Counted from the first letter of the stretch, positions 26,615-37,416 are shown. The stretch is 64,000 bases of DNA from Saccharothrix syringae (GCF_009498035.1 NZ_CP034550.1:9796001-9860000); one strand, 5' to 3'. Made by a program: numbers and translations. The notes: a model not told the origin generated them from the sequence alone.

Positions 26615-27982
26615 ATGTCCCGCACAATCCCGACCCGCGCCGCGGCCGCGGGCACCACCTTCATCTCCAGGGCCGCCCTCATCGCCGGCACCGCCCTGGT
26701 CGCCAATGCCGTCCTGATGGCGGGCACCGCCCAAGCCGCGCCCGCGCCGCGCTCAACCGCCTCGCACTCAACAGCCCTGCAGCCGACCGCCTCGCACTCG
26801 GCCGCCCTGCAGCCGACCGCCCTGCAGCCGACCGCTCCGTGGCAGACCACCTCGCCCCCGACCGCCCCCACCGCCCGCGCCGCACCCGAACTGCGGCTGC
26901 CGGCACCCACCGGCCCGCACCGCGTCGGCGTCACGACCCTGCACCTGGTCGACCGCTCGCGGACCGACCCCTGGCCGGACGCCGCCGGGGGCCCCAGGGA
27001 GCTGGTGGCCTCGGTGTTCTACCCGGCACGCGACGTGGGCGGCCACCCGGTCGCGCCGCAGCTGCCCCCCGGTGCCGCCGCGGTGTACGGCGGCGTCGCC
27101 CCGGTCTTCACCCCCGGTCTGCCCACCGCGGGCGTCGACTGGGCGGCCACCCGCACCCACGCGCACACCGACGCCCCCGCCCGAGCCGTGCGCGCCCCCG
27201 TCGTGCTCTACAGCCCGGGCGCGGGCGACCCGCGCGGCCTCGGCACCTCCCTGGCGGAGGAGCTGGCGAGCCGCGGTTACGTCGTGGTGGCGGTGGACCA
27301 CGCCGGCGAGACCAGCGCGGTGGAGTTCCCCGACGGGCGGGTGCGCCCGATCGCCCTGACCGGCGATCCCCGCACCGACCGGGCGACGTACCGGACCATG
27401 GTCGAGACCCGGCTGGCCGACACCCGCTTCGTCGTCGACCAGGTCGAGGCACTGGCCGCGGGCGGCAACCCGAACGCCGACGGCCGTCCCCTGCCCGAGG
27501 GCCTGGCCCGGGCGGTCGACGTGCGCCGGATCGGCGCCTACGGCCAGGGGATGGGCGGAACCACGGCGGCCGAGGCGCTGCTGGAGGACCGCAGGTTGGA
27601 CGCCGCGATCAACCTGGAGGGCTACCTGGACCACCTCCCGGAACGGCCGGGCGAGCCGGGCGAACTGCTGCCCGTCGCCCGCGACGGCGTGGACCGCCCC
27701 CTGCTGCTGGTCGGCACCGACGGGTTCCGCGACGCCCGGCACGAACGCGCCTGGTCGGCCCTCCTGGCCCACGGCACCGGGTGCGTCCGGTGGCACCAGC
27801 TCCACGACGCCTCGCACTGGGTGCTGACCGACTTCGCCGCCCTGGCCCCGCAGTTGCAGGAAGCCGGTCTCATGACCCAGGCAGACCGGAACCGGCTGGT
27901 CGGCGCGATGGCCCCGACCCGATCGGTACCACTGGTGCGCGGACTGGTGGTGTCGTTCCTCGACCGACACCTGCGCCGCTGA
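26615..27982 (+). CDS. Secreted alpha/beta-hydrolase-fold protein (PAF-acetylhydrolase-like) lacking the nucleophile
   Basis: A 455-residue exported protein, start fixed by GAGGAGG 5 bases upstream. After a signal peptide (to about 42) comes a low-complexity segment with repeated STALQPTASHSA units (43-90). The hydrolase fold follows (RELVASVFYPARD; APVVLYSPGAGDPRGLGTSLAEELASRGYVVVAVDHAGETSA; DASHWVLTDF with the catalytic His). The nucleophile elbow, normally GHSxGG, reads GAYGQGMGG, so Gly312 replaces Ser. The protein is probably inactive as an esterase or has another role. It is divergent from the two-component system. Confidence 0.82.
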   Translation: MSRTIPTRAAAAGTTFISRAALIAGTALVANAVLMAGTAQAAPAPRSTASHSTALQPTASHSAALQPTALQPTAPWQTTSPPTAPTARAAPELRLPAPTGPHRVGVTTLHLVDRSRTDPWPDAAGGPRELVASVFYPARDVGGHPVAPQLPPGAAAVYGGVAPVFTPGLPTAGVDWAATRTHAHTDAPARAVRAPVVLYSPGAGDPRGLGTSLAEELASRGYVVVAVDHAGETSAVEFPDGRVRPIALTGDPRTDRATYRTMVETRLADTRFVVDQVEALAAGGNPNADGRPLPEGLARAVDVRRIGAYGQGMGGTTAAEALLEDRRLDAAINLEGYLDHLPERPGEPGELLPVARDGVDRPLLLVGTDGFRDARHERAWSALLAHGTGCVRWHQLHDASHWVLTDFAALAPQLQEAGLMTQADRNRLVGAMAPTRSVPLVRGLVVSFLDRHLRR

Positions 27983-28423
27983 GCGGGGAAGGTGGGTCCG
28001 ATGAACATTGTCCACCCGCATCCGGCGGGGAGGTGGAGGAAGTGAGCCGCCTCAGCCGAGTCGGTGCCGGTGGTCCGGGTGGTGGAGCGGCGCAGCCCCG
28101 CGTAACAGCCACCAGCCTTCGATCACCAGTCCGGCCCCGGGGCATCGCCGACGCCGTGCACACGGCTCAGGCCGGGCTCGCGGCGAAAGGGCTCCGAGCA
28201 CCCGCGCAACGGCGTTCCCCGGTCCCTTTCCGCCGGCGGGATTCGACGTTCCCTCAAGTACGGCCCGTACCACCGCTCGGCGAAAGGAACCCAGTGGACG
28301 ATCCAACGGTCGATTCGGCAGTCGATTCAGCGGCTGATTCGGTGGCCGATTCGTTGGCCACCGGGACTCGTTCACCCGTTCGGGCAGTGATCCGGGAGGG
28401 CTCCCCGTGCCGAAGATCGGGAA
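27983..28423. other. Intergenic region with short 12-bp repeats
   Basis: A 441-bp gap between the hydrolase-fold and NYN genes. From 28309 to 28356 four 12-bp units of the form GTCGATTCGGCA follow each other; read from GTG 28294 (preceded by AAAGGAA) they encode a VDSA/ADSV-type repeat. A short protein from 28294 is possible but unsupported. No RNA gene seen. Confidence 0.4.
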
Positions 28424-29017
28424 GTGGAAGCGGCGCAGCGAGTCCTGCTCATCGACCTCGAGAACATGATCGGCCCGGTCAACCCGCAGCCCGAACTGGT
28501 GCGGGGGCGGATCGCGGCGCTGGTGCGCGCGGCGGGACCGGTGCACCACGCACTGGCCTGCTACGCGCGGACCGATCCCCAACTGGACCTGATCGGCAGC
28601 GTGCTGGCCGAGATGGGCGTCCCCAGCCGGGTGGTCGTCCCCGGACCGGACGCGGCCGAGAAGGCGCTGCTCGCCCACGCCCGCTACGCACACGACCGGG
28701 GCTGCCGGACCTTCAGCGTCGCCTCGGCCGACCGCAGCTTCACCGCCCTGGCCGAACTGGGCGACTTCGAGGTGATCGCCTGGACGAACCAGCAGGTCTC
28801 GACGCGCCTGCAGGCCGCCGCCCGACAGGTGCGCCGGGTGCCGCGCTCAAGCCCGACCACCGGGGCGGTGCCGGCCGACCGGGGCCCCAGGCGGGGTTTA
28901 CCCCTGCTGAGGGCCCTGACCACCGGCGCCGGTCTCGCCCTGGGACACCTGCTGGTCAAGGGACTGGTGGACCAGGCCACCGGCATCGGCCGGCGGCGCG
29001 GCGGCCGATGGCGGTGA
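28424..29017 (+). CDS. NYN (PIN-like) domain protein, putative ribonuclease
   Basis: A 197-residue protein. The N-terminal 120 residues show the NYN fold, with acidic residues expected for metal-dependent RNA cleavage: RVLLIDLENMIG (DxEN), GPDAAEKALLAHARYAHDRGCRTFSVASADRSFTALAEL (SADRSF), and EVIAW. The tail is Arg-rich with one amphipathic or hydrophobic stretch (LLRALTTGAGLALGHLLVKGL). GTG at 28424 is the only start that keeps the first strand; its ribosome-binding site is weak. It is convergent with the alpha/beta hydrolase gene. Function inferred from fold only. Confidence 0.72.
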   Translation: MEAAQRVLLIDLENMIGPVNPQPELVRGRIAALVRAAGPVHHALACYARTDPQLDLIGSVLAEMGVPSRVVVPGPDAAEKALLAHARYAHDRGCRTFSVASADRSFTALAELGDFEVIAWTNQQVSTRLQAAARQVRRVPRSSPTTGAVPADRGPRRGLPLLRALTTGAGLALGHLLVKGLVDQATGIGRRRGGRWR

Positions 29018-29240
29018 CTCAGGGACGCCACAGACCGATCGGTGGCGCGATGGACTAGTTCGGTGATGCAACCAACCGCCCGACGACGGGGCGACCCAGC
29101 TCGACCGGGACAGGGCGGTCCGTGTCGTGTCGGGTGCCGGCGGATGGCGTCCAGCGTGCCCGGTCCACCGGACGCAGTCGCCGCTCTCGCACCATCCACT
29201 CCGGACTTCTCGTGGCGCCACCTGCCGGCATCCGAACCTG

Positions 29241-29303
29241 AACGCGGAACCCGGGGGTCCTGGACCCGCGTGTCGAACGTCCGGGACCCCCGAGTTCCGC
29301 GTT
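29241..29303. repeat. 25-bp near-perfect inverted repeat (extragenic palindrome)
   Basis: Left arm 29241-29265 (starts AACGCGGAACCCGGGGGTCC) and right arm 29279-29303 are complementary except at two positions, with a 13-nt loop. It lies between the convergent NYN and hydrolase genes. The stem could act as a bidirectional terminator; the regular arms also look like a mobile REP-type palindromic element. Confidence 0.8.
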
Positions 29304-29350
29304 GGCGGCCGGTTGGCGCTGGTGATCGGGCGGTGTCGGGGTGGGGGCGG

Positions 29351-30172
29351 TCAGCCCTTGAGGACTTCGCGCAGCCGGGTGGCGAAGGCGGCCGGGTCCT
29401 CGGCGAAGCCGATGTGCCCGCCGGGGAACGTCGTCGGCTCGACGCCCAGGCCGGCGGCCAGTGCGCGGGAGGTCCGCTCGCACAGCTCACCGGTCGAGTC
29501 CTCGCCCAGGCCGACCACCACCCGGGTCGGCGCAGTGCGCAAGACCTCCAGGTCCGGCACGAACGCGGTGGTAGGCCGGATCATCCGCGCGTGCTGGTAC
29601 CACGCGTCGGCCTCGTCCTGGGGGCTCTGGTGGGCGACCATCCCCACCACCACCTCCTCCGGCATGTGGATGTTCGCCACCGCCAGGAACTTCCGCCACG
29701 CCCCGAGGTGGTCGCCCGACAGGTGGGTCTCGACGATCTCCTCCACCCGCGCCCGCAGCTCCTCGCGCTCGGGCAGCAGCTCGTTCAGCGGCGGCTCGTG
29801 GACCACGGCCGTGCGCACCAGGTCGGGCCGCGCCTGCACCAGCGCCAGCAGGCTGACCGCGCCGCCGCTGGAGCCCACCACGTCCGCCGGGCCCGCGTCC
29901 ACCTCGGTGATGAGCCGGGCGAGGTCGTCGGCGCGCAGTTCCGCGGTGGCGTCGCGGTCGCGGTCGTCCACCCGGCTGCGGTTGATGCCCCGCGGGTCGG
30001 TGGTGAGCACGGTGTGGTCGACGGCGAGCAGGTCGGCCAGCGCCTCGAATGGCCTGGCGTCCATCGGCGCGCCGACCAGCACCACGAGCGGGCCCGAGCC
30101 GCGGACCTCGTAGTAGAGGGTCGCGTCGGGGACGCGCAGGGTCGCGGTGGCGATGCTCGCGAAGCCGGTCAT
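29351..30172 (-). CDS. Alpha/beta-fold hydrolase
   Basis: A 273-residue cytosolic hydrolase. It shows TLYYEVRGSGPLVVLVGAPMDARPFEALADLLA, DPRGINRSR, the nucleophile elbow ADVVGSSGGAVSLLALV (GSSGG, nucleophile Ser), then a helical cap and the catalytic His in FPGGHIGFAEDP. The Asp is likely in VVVGLGEDST. GGGAGGACC precedes ATG 30172. It is divergent, 72 bp away, from the sigma-factor gene, a pairing suggesting it is in that sigma factor's regulon. Substrate unknown. Confidence 0.92.
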   Translation of the reverse strand: MTGFASIATATLRVPDATLYYEVRGSGPLVVLVGAPMDARPFEALADLLAVDHTVLTTDPRGINRSRVDDRDRDATAELRADDLARLITEVDAGPADVVGSSGGAVSLLALVQARPDLVRTAVVHEPPLNELLPEREELRARVEEIVETHLSGDHLGAWRKFLAVANIHMPEEVVVGMVAHQSPQDEADAWYQHARMIRPTTAFVPDLEVLRTAPTRVVVGLGEDSTGELCERTSRALAAGLGVEPTTFPGGHIGFAEDPAAFATRLREVLKG

Positions 30173-30244
30173 GTGGTCCTCCCGGACGGTTCGTGTTTCC
30201 CGTTCGGGTGAACCGACTGCCGCTGTCGGGCAGAATCGTCGGTC

Positions 30245-31246
30245 GTGAGCGAGGTTTTTCCGACGGTCGGTGACGACCTGGCGCTGGCGCGGTCCGGCGA
30301 CGGCGACGCGTTCGCCCGCCTGGTCGAACCGCTGCGCCGGGAACTGCACGCGCACTGCTACCGGATGCTCGGTTCCAGCCACGACGCCGACGACGCCCTC
30401 CAGGACGCCCTGCTGCGCGCGTGGCGCGGCCTGGCCGGCTTCCAGGAACGGGCCTCGCTGCGCACCTGGCTCCACACCGTGGCCACCAACACCTGCCTGG
30501 ACGCGGTGCGCGGGCGGGGCAGGCGGGCCCTGCCGGTGGACCTCGGCCCGGCCAGCGAGCACGCGGTGGTCGACAACGCGCCGGCGACCGACGTGGCCTG
30601 GCTCGGCCCCTACCCGGACGACCCGACCGGCCACTACGTCCAGCGCGAGTCCGTGGAGCTGGCGTTCGTCGCGGCCCTCCAGCACCTGCCGGGCAACCAG
30701 CGGGCCGCGCTGCTGCTGTTCGAGGTGCTGGGCTTCTCCGCGGCCGAGATCGCCGAGGCCATGGGCACGTCCACCACGTCGGTGAACTCGGCGCTGGCAC
30801 GCGCCCGCCGGGTCATCGCCGAGAAGGTGCCCTCGCCCACGCAGCAGCAGGTGGTGCGGCGCATCGGCGACGCGCGGGTGCGCGAGGTGGTGACCCGGTT
30901 CTCCACCGCGCTGGAGCGGGGTGACGCGGACGCCCTGGTGGCGCTGCTGACCGAGGACGTCACCTGGTCCATGCCGCCGATGCCCCACTGGTACCGGGGC
31001 CTGCCCGCGGTCACCGACTTCGCCGTGCGGTTCCCGCTGGGCACCTGCGGTTCGTGGCGGCACCTCCCGACGCGCGCCAACGGGCAGCCGGCCGTCGCGG
31101 GCTACCTGTGGGACGAGGCGGCGGGCGCCCACCTGCCCTGGACGATCAGCGTGCTCACCCTGCGCGACGGCCGGGTCTCGGAGATCACCTCGTTCATCGG
31201 GGCGGAGCACTTCGCGCTGCTCGGCCTGCCCGACCGCCTGGCCTGA
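30245..31246 (+). CDS. ECF sigma factor with C-terminal SnoaL-like domain (SigG/SigX5 type)
   Basis: A 333-residue sigma factor. Region 2 is FARLVEPLRRELHAHCYRMLGSSHDADDALQDALLRAWRGLAGFQERASLRTWLHTVATNTCLDAVR. Region 4 is ALQHLPGNQRAALLLFEVLGFSAAEIAEAMGTSTTSVNSALARARR. From about residue 215 an NTF2/SnoaL-like domain follows (VREVVTRFSTALERGDADALVALLTEDVTWSMPPMPHWYRG to SEITSFIGAEHFALLGLP), which in such sigma factors modulates activity in place of an anti-sigma protein. GTG start at 30245. It is divergent from the hydrolase gene. Confidence 0.93.
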   Translation: MSEVFPTVGDDLALARSGDGDAFARLVEPLRRELHAHCYRMLGSSHDADDALQDALLRAWRGLAGFQERASLRTWLHTVATNTCLDAVRGRGRRALPVDLGPASEHAVVDNAPATDVAWLGPYPDDPTGHYVQRESVELAFVAALQHLPGNQRAALLLFEVLGFSAAEIAEAMGTSTTSVNSALARARRVIAEKVPSPTQQQVVRRIGDARVREVVTRFSTALERGDADALVALLTEDVTWSMPPMPHWYRGLPAVTDFAVRFPLGTCGSWRHLPTRANGQPAVAGYLWDEAAGAHLPWTISVLTLRDGRVSEITSFIGAEHFALLGLPDRLA

Positions 31247-31326
31247 CCCCGGGCCGCCCGGGCCACTCGACCACCTGGCCCGACCTCACGCCGCCCGGCC
31301 GCCTCCACCTCGCGCCGCCCGGCCCC

Positions 31327-31380
31327 GACCGCCTGCCCGACCTCCGACCGCCCGACCGCCTGCCCGACCTCCGACCGCCC
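31327..31380. repeat. Perfect 27-bp direct repeat
   Basis: Two adjacent identical 27-bp units (31327-31353 and 31354-31380) starting GACCGCCTGCCCGACC. They lie within a C-rich, gene-free stretch (31247-31497) after the sigma-factor gene, which otherwise contains repeated CGCCCGGCC-like words and no supported gene. Confidence 0.85.
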
Positions 31381-31497
31381 GGCCGGCCCGCTCAACCGTC
31401 ACCCCTGACTTCGTGCTGCCCGGCCCGCCCAACCACCTGCCCCAACCACGCCCCTCGAACAGCCCAGCTCCCCACGGCGAGCCAACTGCCTTTCCCC

Positions 31498-31533
31498 TAT
31501 AAACGCGGCCTCAAACTCACTCGATCGAGTGAG
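31498..31533 (+). promoter_or_regulatory. TATAAA box with downstream 18-bp perfect palindrome
   Basis: A -10-like TATAAA (31498-31503) is followed after 12 bp by the perfect palindrome CTCACTCGATCGAGTGAG (31516-31533). The palindrome would lie just after the transcription start, a typical repressor position. The next gene downstream is the HTH protein at 31715, 181 bp away. No clear -35 is seen. Confidence 0.55.
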
Positions 31534-31714
31534 ATCAGCGCCCTGGGGGAGGTCTCGGCGATGCGAAGTGCGATAGCTTCGCGTTCGATCGCGAGGCCGT
31601 TGCCCGGGCCTTCCGCCCCACCCGATGACGCACCCGCGATCGCGTTCCACCTCAGCTGATCGAAGCTTTCCGGCGCGGTCGGCCGTCGACCCCGCGACCT
31701 CGTGGAGGGATCCG

Positions 31715-33043
31715 GTGGCGACAGACCTGGCAGGCGCGGTGGGCGCTCGCCACGACAAGCACCGCTGGTGCACGGGTGACCGCTCCGGCGGCGCGCACCG
31801 GCACGTGGCACCGGCCGCGACCGGCGCGCAGGCCGCGCTGGAGGCCGACCTGCTGCTGGCCGTGGGCCGGACGATGGCGGGCCTGCGCCGGCGTGCCCGA
31901 CCGCTGCGACCGACGTCCGTGGTCCGGCGGGTTCGGGTGACCGGTGGGCTGGTCGCCCTGGACGTGGCGCCGGAGGCGGTCGACGACCTGCTGGCCGAGG
32001 TGCTGCCGTGCGCGGTCGGCGCCGAGCGGACCGGTATCCCGGGTGTGCGGCCGGTGCCGGGTCGGGACCACCTCGACCTGCGCGTGACCGCCACCGGGGC
32101 GGCGGTTCGGCTGTTGGGCGTGTCCCGGGCGCGGTGGCACGCGGCGGCCGATGTTCTCGCCGATCTGGGCACCCCGCTGTGGCGGGGGCGCGGCGGACCG
32201 ATGGCCGGGGCGCACACCGGGACGGGTGGTCGGCACACCTCGACGACCACCCCGCTCACCCCGCCAACCGACCCGCACACCGCAGTGGCCTCCGGCGTGC
32301 TGAGGCGCCTACCGCTGTGGCGGGGCGCGGCCTGGCTCAGCCCGCTGGTCCGGGACGGCGCCCTGGAGCTGCACTGGCGCGACGGCCCCCGGGCCGAGGC
32401 GATCGCCGCGATCCTGACCGACTCCTGCTGCCGCATCCCGGGCGCCACCGCCGTGGCCTACCTCGTCCCCGACAGCGCGGTCCGCTGCCTGCGCCTCTTC
32501 CCGGGTGGCACCACCGCACCCCGGCCGGAGCCGGAGTGGGCCTGGTACGAGTGGCTGGCCACGACCGCGCCGGGGCCTGCGCTGGACGTGCCCGCACGCG
32601 TGTCGGCCACAGCTCGCGAAACGGTCCCGCCCCACGTCTGGGAACGCCAGGACATGCGGGAAGCCCTGGCCCGGCGCGAGATCGGCGAGGTGTACCGGCT
32701 GCTCGGGCGGCACGGCGTCGGCCCCGAACGGGTCGCCGCGCTCACCGGTCAGTCGCCGGCCGAGGTGGTCGCGGTCCTGGGCGGGCTGCCGGTGGTCGAC
32801 TACGCCTCGCTGTGCGCGGTCGCGGACGGGCTCGGCGTGCCGCGCGGCTACCTGGGGCTGGCCCACGAGGAGGACGCGCGGGCCGTGGCGCGGGGGCGGT
32901 GCGGCTGTGACGAGGTGGAGATGCGGCGGCGGTTCCTGGAGCACGCGGCCCTGGTCACGGTGGGCCTGCCGGCGTCGGGTCCGGACCTGCTGTCGTGGCC
33001 CGGTTACCACGACCCCGGCTGCCAGTACGCGCTGCCCGCCTGA
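31715..33043 (+). CDS. HTH protein: unknown N-terminal half fused to a truncated XRE/TPR-type regulator
   Basis: A 442-residue protein; GTG 31715 has GGAGG 6 bases upstream. Residues 1 to about 310 form no family I recognise (LDVAPEAVDDLLAEVLPCAVGAERTGIPG; LRRLPLWRGAAWLSPLVRDGALELHW). Residues about 315-395 match the helix-turn-helix of actinomycete XRE-TPR regulators (MREALARREIGEVYRLLGRHGVGPERVAALTGQSPAEVVAVLGG to LCAVADGLGVPRGYLGLAHEE). The following VEMRRRFLEHAALVTVGLP resembles the linker before their TPR domain, but the protein then ends. It is probably regulatory. Confidence 0.65.
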   Translation: MATDLAGAVGARHDKHRWCTGDRSGGAHRHVAPAATGAQAALEADLLLAVGRTMAGLRRRARPLRPTSVVRRVRVTGGLVALDVAPEAVDDLLAEVLPCAVGAERTGIPGVRPVPGRDHLDLRVTATGAAVRLLGVSRARWHAAADVLADLGTPLWRGRGGPMAGAHTGTGGRHTSTTTPLTPPTDPHTAVASGVLRRLPLWRGAAWLSPLVRDGALELHWRDGPRAEAIAAILTDSCCRIPGATAVAYLVPDSAVRCLRLFPGGTTAPRPEPEWAWYEWLATTAPGPALDVPARVSATARETVPPHVWERQDMREALARREIGEVYRLLGRHGVGPERVAALTGQSPAEVVAVLGGLPVVDYASLCAVADGLGVPRGYLGLAHEEDARAVARGRCGCDEVEMRRRFLEHAALVTVGLPASGPDLLSWPGYHDPGCQYALPA

Positions 33044-33442
33044 CGATTGTCCATAGTGGACATAAGAGCAACTGGTCGGTGACCACGCGCAGGCCGAGCA
33101 GGGCGCTCGGCACCAGGCAGACCCGGCGGGCGGCGGGTCGGGCTGCCCGTCGGACCGCACGACCTCGCCATGGGGCTGGTGCCGTTCCAACCTGATGGCG
33201 GGGTACCGGGAGAACCCGGAGACCTCCAGCCGCGACCACGCCGCGGTGCTGCGCCGGGTGGTCGCCATGGCCGGGTCGTCGAAGCAGATGTCTTCGACGT
33301 GGACGACCCGCCGGCCGAGAGGGGCGTGGAGGCCACGCACAGCCTTCGGCCTCGACATCTACCTGGACGGCGTGGCCGCCCACCCGACCAGCCGGGGGTG
33401 ACGGTGCCGCGGGACCGGTCGGGGCCCCGCGGCACCGCGAGA
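33044..33442. other. Intergenic region with small inverted repeat
   Basis: A 399-bp gap. TGTCCA-TAG-TGGACA (33048-33062) follows the HTH gene stop by 4 bp and may be a terminator or operator. The rest has open frames on the minus strand, but no start with ribosome-binding site and no recognisable product; it may be decayed coding sequence. Confidence 0.4.
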
Positions 33443-33904
33443 TCACCGCCGGTCGACCTGCGCCACCCGCTGCCGCACGGGTGTGTCTGCCGACATGACC
33501 ACGAGGGCCGCGGTGATCAGGACCAGGTTCTTGACCACGAACTCACCGGTCATGGTCAACAGCAGCGGGTTGCCCGTCCGGAACGCGACGGCCGGCTGCA
33601 CCACCAGCACCAGGAACGTCCCGCACAGGTGGAGGACCACCAGCAGCGCCACCCAGCGCAACCGCCGTCCCACCACCAGGGCGACCCCCAGCACCATCTC
33701 CACCACCCCGAGCACGATCACGAAACCGCTCGGGTCGAGCCACGGGACGGTCTGGGCCACCAGGTCGGCCACCGGCGTGGAGCCGGTCACCTTCAGGGCG
33801 CCGAACCAGACGAACACCACGCCCAGCGAGCCCCTGAGCAGGGGGATGCTGAGCGCCCGCAAGGAGTTCGCGTGCGCGTCCAGACGGGACGAGATACTGG
33901 TCAT
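33443..33904 (-). CDS. DoxX-like small membrane protein
   Basis: A 153-residue integral membrane protein with four helices (IPLLRGSLGVVFVWFGALKV; FVIVLGVVEMVLGVALVVG; WVALLVVLHLCGTFLVLVV; VVKNLVLITAALVVM). The first-helix motif RGSLGVVFVWFGALKVTG and the VKNLVLI end are characteristic of DoxX/DUF417-like proteins, which are associated with redox processes at the membrane. ATG 33904 is preferred to GTG 33913 because AAGGA sits 10 bases upstream. A perfect CebR palindrome lies 87 bp upstream of the start. Confidence 0.87.
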   Translation of the reverse strand: MTSISSRLDAHANSLRALSIPLLRGSLGVVFVWFGALKVTGSTPVADLVAQTVPWLDPSGFVIVLGVVEMVLGVALVVGRRLRWVALLVVLHLCGTFLVLVVQPAVAFRTGNPLLLTMTGEFVVKNLVLITAALVVMSADTPVRQRVAQVDRR

Positions 33905-33990
33905 CCGCTTCACTTCCTTCGGGGCAGGACCACGTCGTCCCGCTCAGGAGGGTCATCCGGCAGGTGGTCCACGCTGACCACCCGCCGGAC

Positions 33991-34004
33991 TGGGAGCGCT
34001 CCCA
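33991..34004 (-). promoter_or_regulatory. Perfect CebR-type operator upstream of the DoxX-like gene
   Basis: TGGGAGCGCTCCCA is exactly the 14-bp palindrome known to bind the cellobiose-responsive LacI-family repressor CebR of streptomycetes. It lies 87 bp upstream of the DoxX-like start codon. No gene starts on the other side within 500 bp. Confidence 0.8.
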
Positions 34005-34180
34005 GAACTGTAACGGTAAGGAAACCGACTGTGAAGGACTCGTGACGTGGATTGGGCTGGAGAGGGGCGCCGGAATGCTCCACCCGCCCGTGGCGAGACG
34101 GCCCGGGGACGGGCGAACGGCCCAGCGGAAGGCCGTTCGCGAAAGGTTTTCAGAACCAATCCCGGGCCCGGAACGCAGAA

Positions 34181-34212
34181 CGGCCGCTCCGCCGAATCGG
34201 GCGAAGCGGCCG
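34181..34212 (-). terminator. Hairpin after the secreted I36-like gene
   Basis: CGGCCGCTCCGCC pairs with GGCGAAGCGGCCG with one mismatch and a 6-nt loop. It starts 14 bp beyond the stop of the minus-strand gene at 34226. Confidence 0.6.
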
Positions 34213-34225
34213 AAAAGCCTCGAAC

Positions 34226-34570
34226 CTAGTACGGGATCTGCGTGAGCCGGTACGACAGGGCCGCCGTCACCGGCACCTCCTGCCACACGGTGGCGACCTT
34301 GGTGGCGCAGCCGCCGTCGGCGAACAGCTCCAGCGCCCAGCTGTCGCCGAAGCCGCGCGCGGCCGACCGGGCGGTCGTGAAGCCGAGCGCGCTCACCGGG
34401 TGGCACCCGCGCTCCAGGGGTGGTACGGCCCGGTCCCCGATGAAGTTCTCACCCGGGAACAGGCAGTAGGCGCCCACCTGGCAGTGCGGGCTCACGTCGG
34501 CGTGGGCGGGCACGGCGGCGGTCAGCGCGGCGGCCAGAGCCAGGCCGGTGATCAGCGAAGGACGTCGCAT
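34226..34570 (-). CDS. Small secreted protein, peptidase inhibitor I36-like
   Basis: A 114-residue exported protein. The signal peptide MRRPSLITGLALAAALTAAVPAHA is followed by a mature part of about 90 residues with four Cys (SPHCQVGAYCLFPGENFIGDRAV, ERGCHP, DGGCATK). The pattern CxxxxYCLFxxxNFxG resembles the I36 metalloprotease-inhibitor/beta-gamma-crystallin-like family of actinomycetes. ATG 34570 is chosen for the signal peptide and AGGGGG upstream. It lies downstream of the GH3 gene on the same strand, with 57 bp between. Confidence 0.7.
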   Translation of the reverse strand: MRRPSLITGLALAAALTAAVPAHADVSPHCQVGAYCLFPGENFIGDRAVPPLERGCHPVSALGFTTARSAARGFGDSWALELFADGGCATKVATVWQEVPVTAALSYRLTQIPY

Positions 34571-34627
34571 CGGAGTTCCCCCTCTCACCGACCACTCAAC
34601 CGGCACCCGACCGCCGCGGCAAGGACC

Positions 34628-37255
<2,628 letters not shown>

Positions 37256-37333
37256 CGGCGGTTCCGTTCGTCAGGGCGACGGCTTTGTCGCGCCCGATCC
37301 TCGCTACGCGGGCTGTCTCGGTCAAGAGGTACG

Positions 37334-37347
37334 TGGGAGCGCTTCCG
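37334..37347 (-). promoter_or_regulatory. Imperfect CebR-type box upstream of the GH3 gene
   Basis: TGGGAGCGCTTCCG matches 12 of 14 positions of the CebR palindrome. It is 79 bp upstream of the GH3 start, a spacing close to that of the perfect box before the DoxX-like gene. Confidence 0.55.
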
Positions 37348-37416
37348 CGCAGGTAGGGGTCCCGGTCGCGGCCACTTCCCGGTACTCGACCGATCCCGGG
37401 AAAGGTCTGCACCAAT

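Noticed and set aside
24204..26717. 837-codon plus-strand frame through the minisatellite and kinase gene
   Set aside because: Open only because the 15-bp repeat has no stops in any frame and the rest is antisense to the histidine kinase.
33044..33442. Minus-strand protein gene in the gap after the HTH gene
   Set aside because: Frames are open, but there is no start with ribosome-binding site and no recognisable family; at most a remnant.
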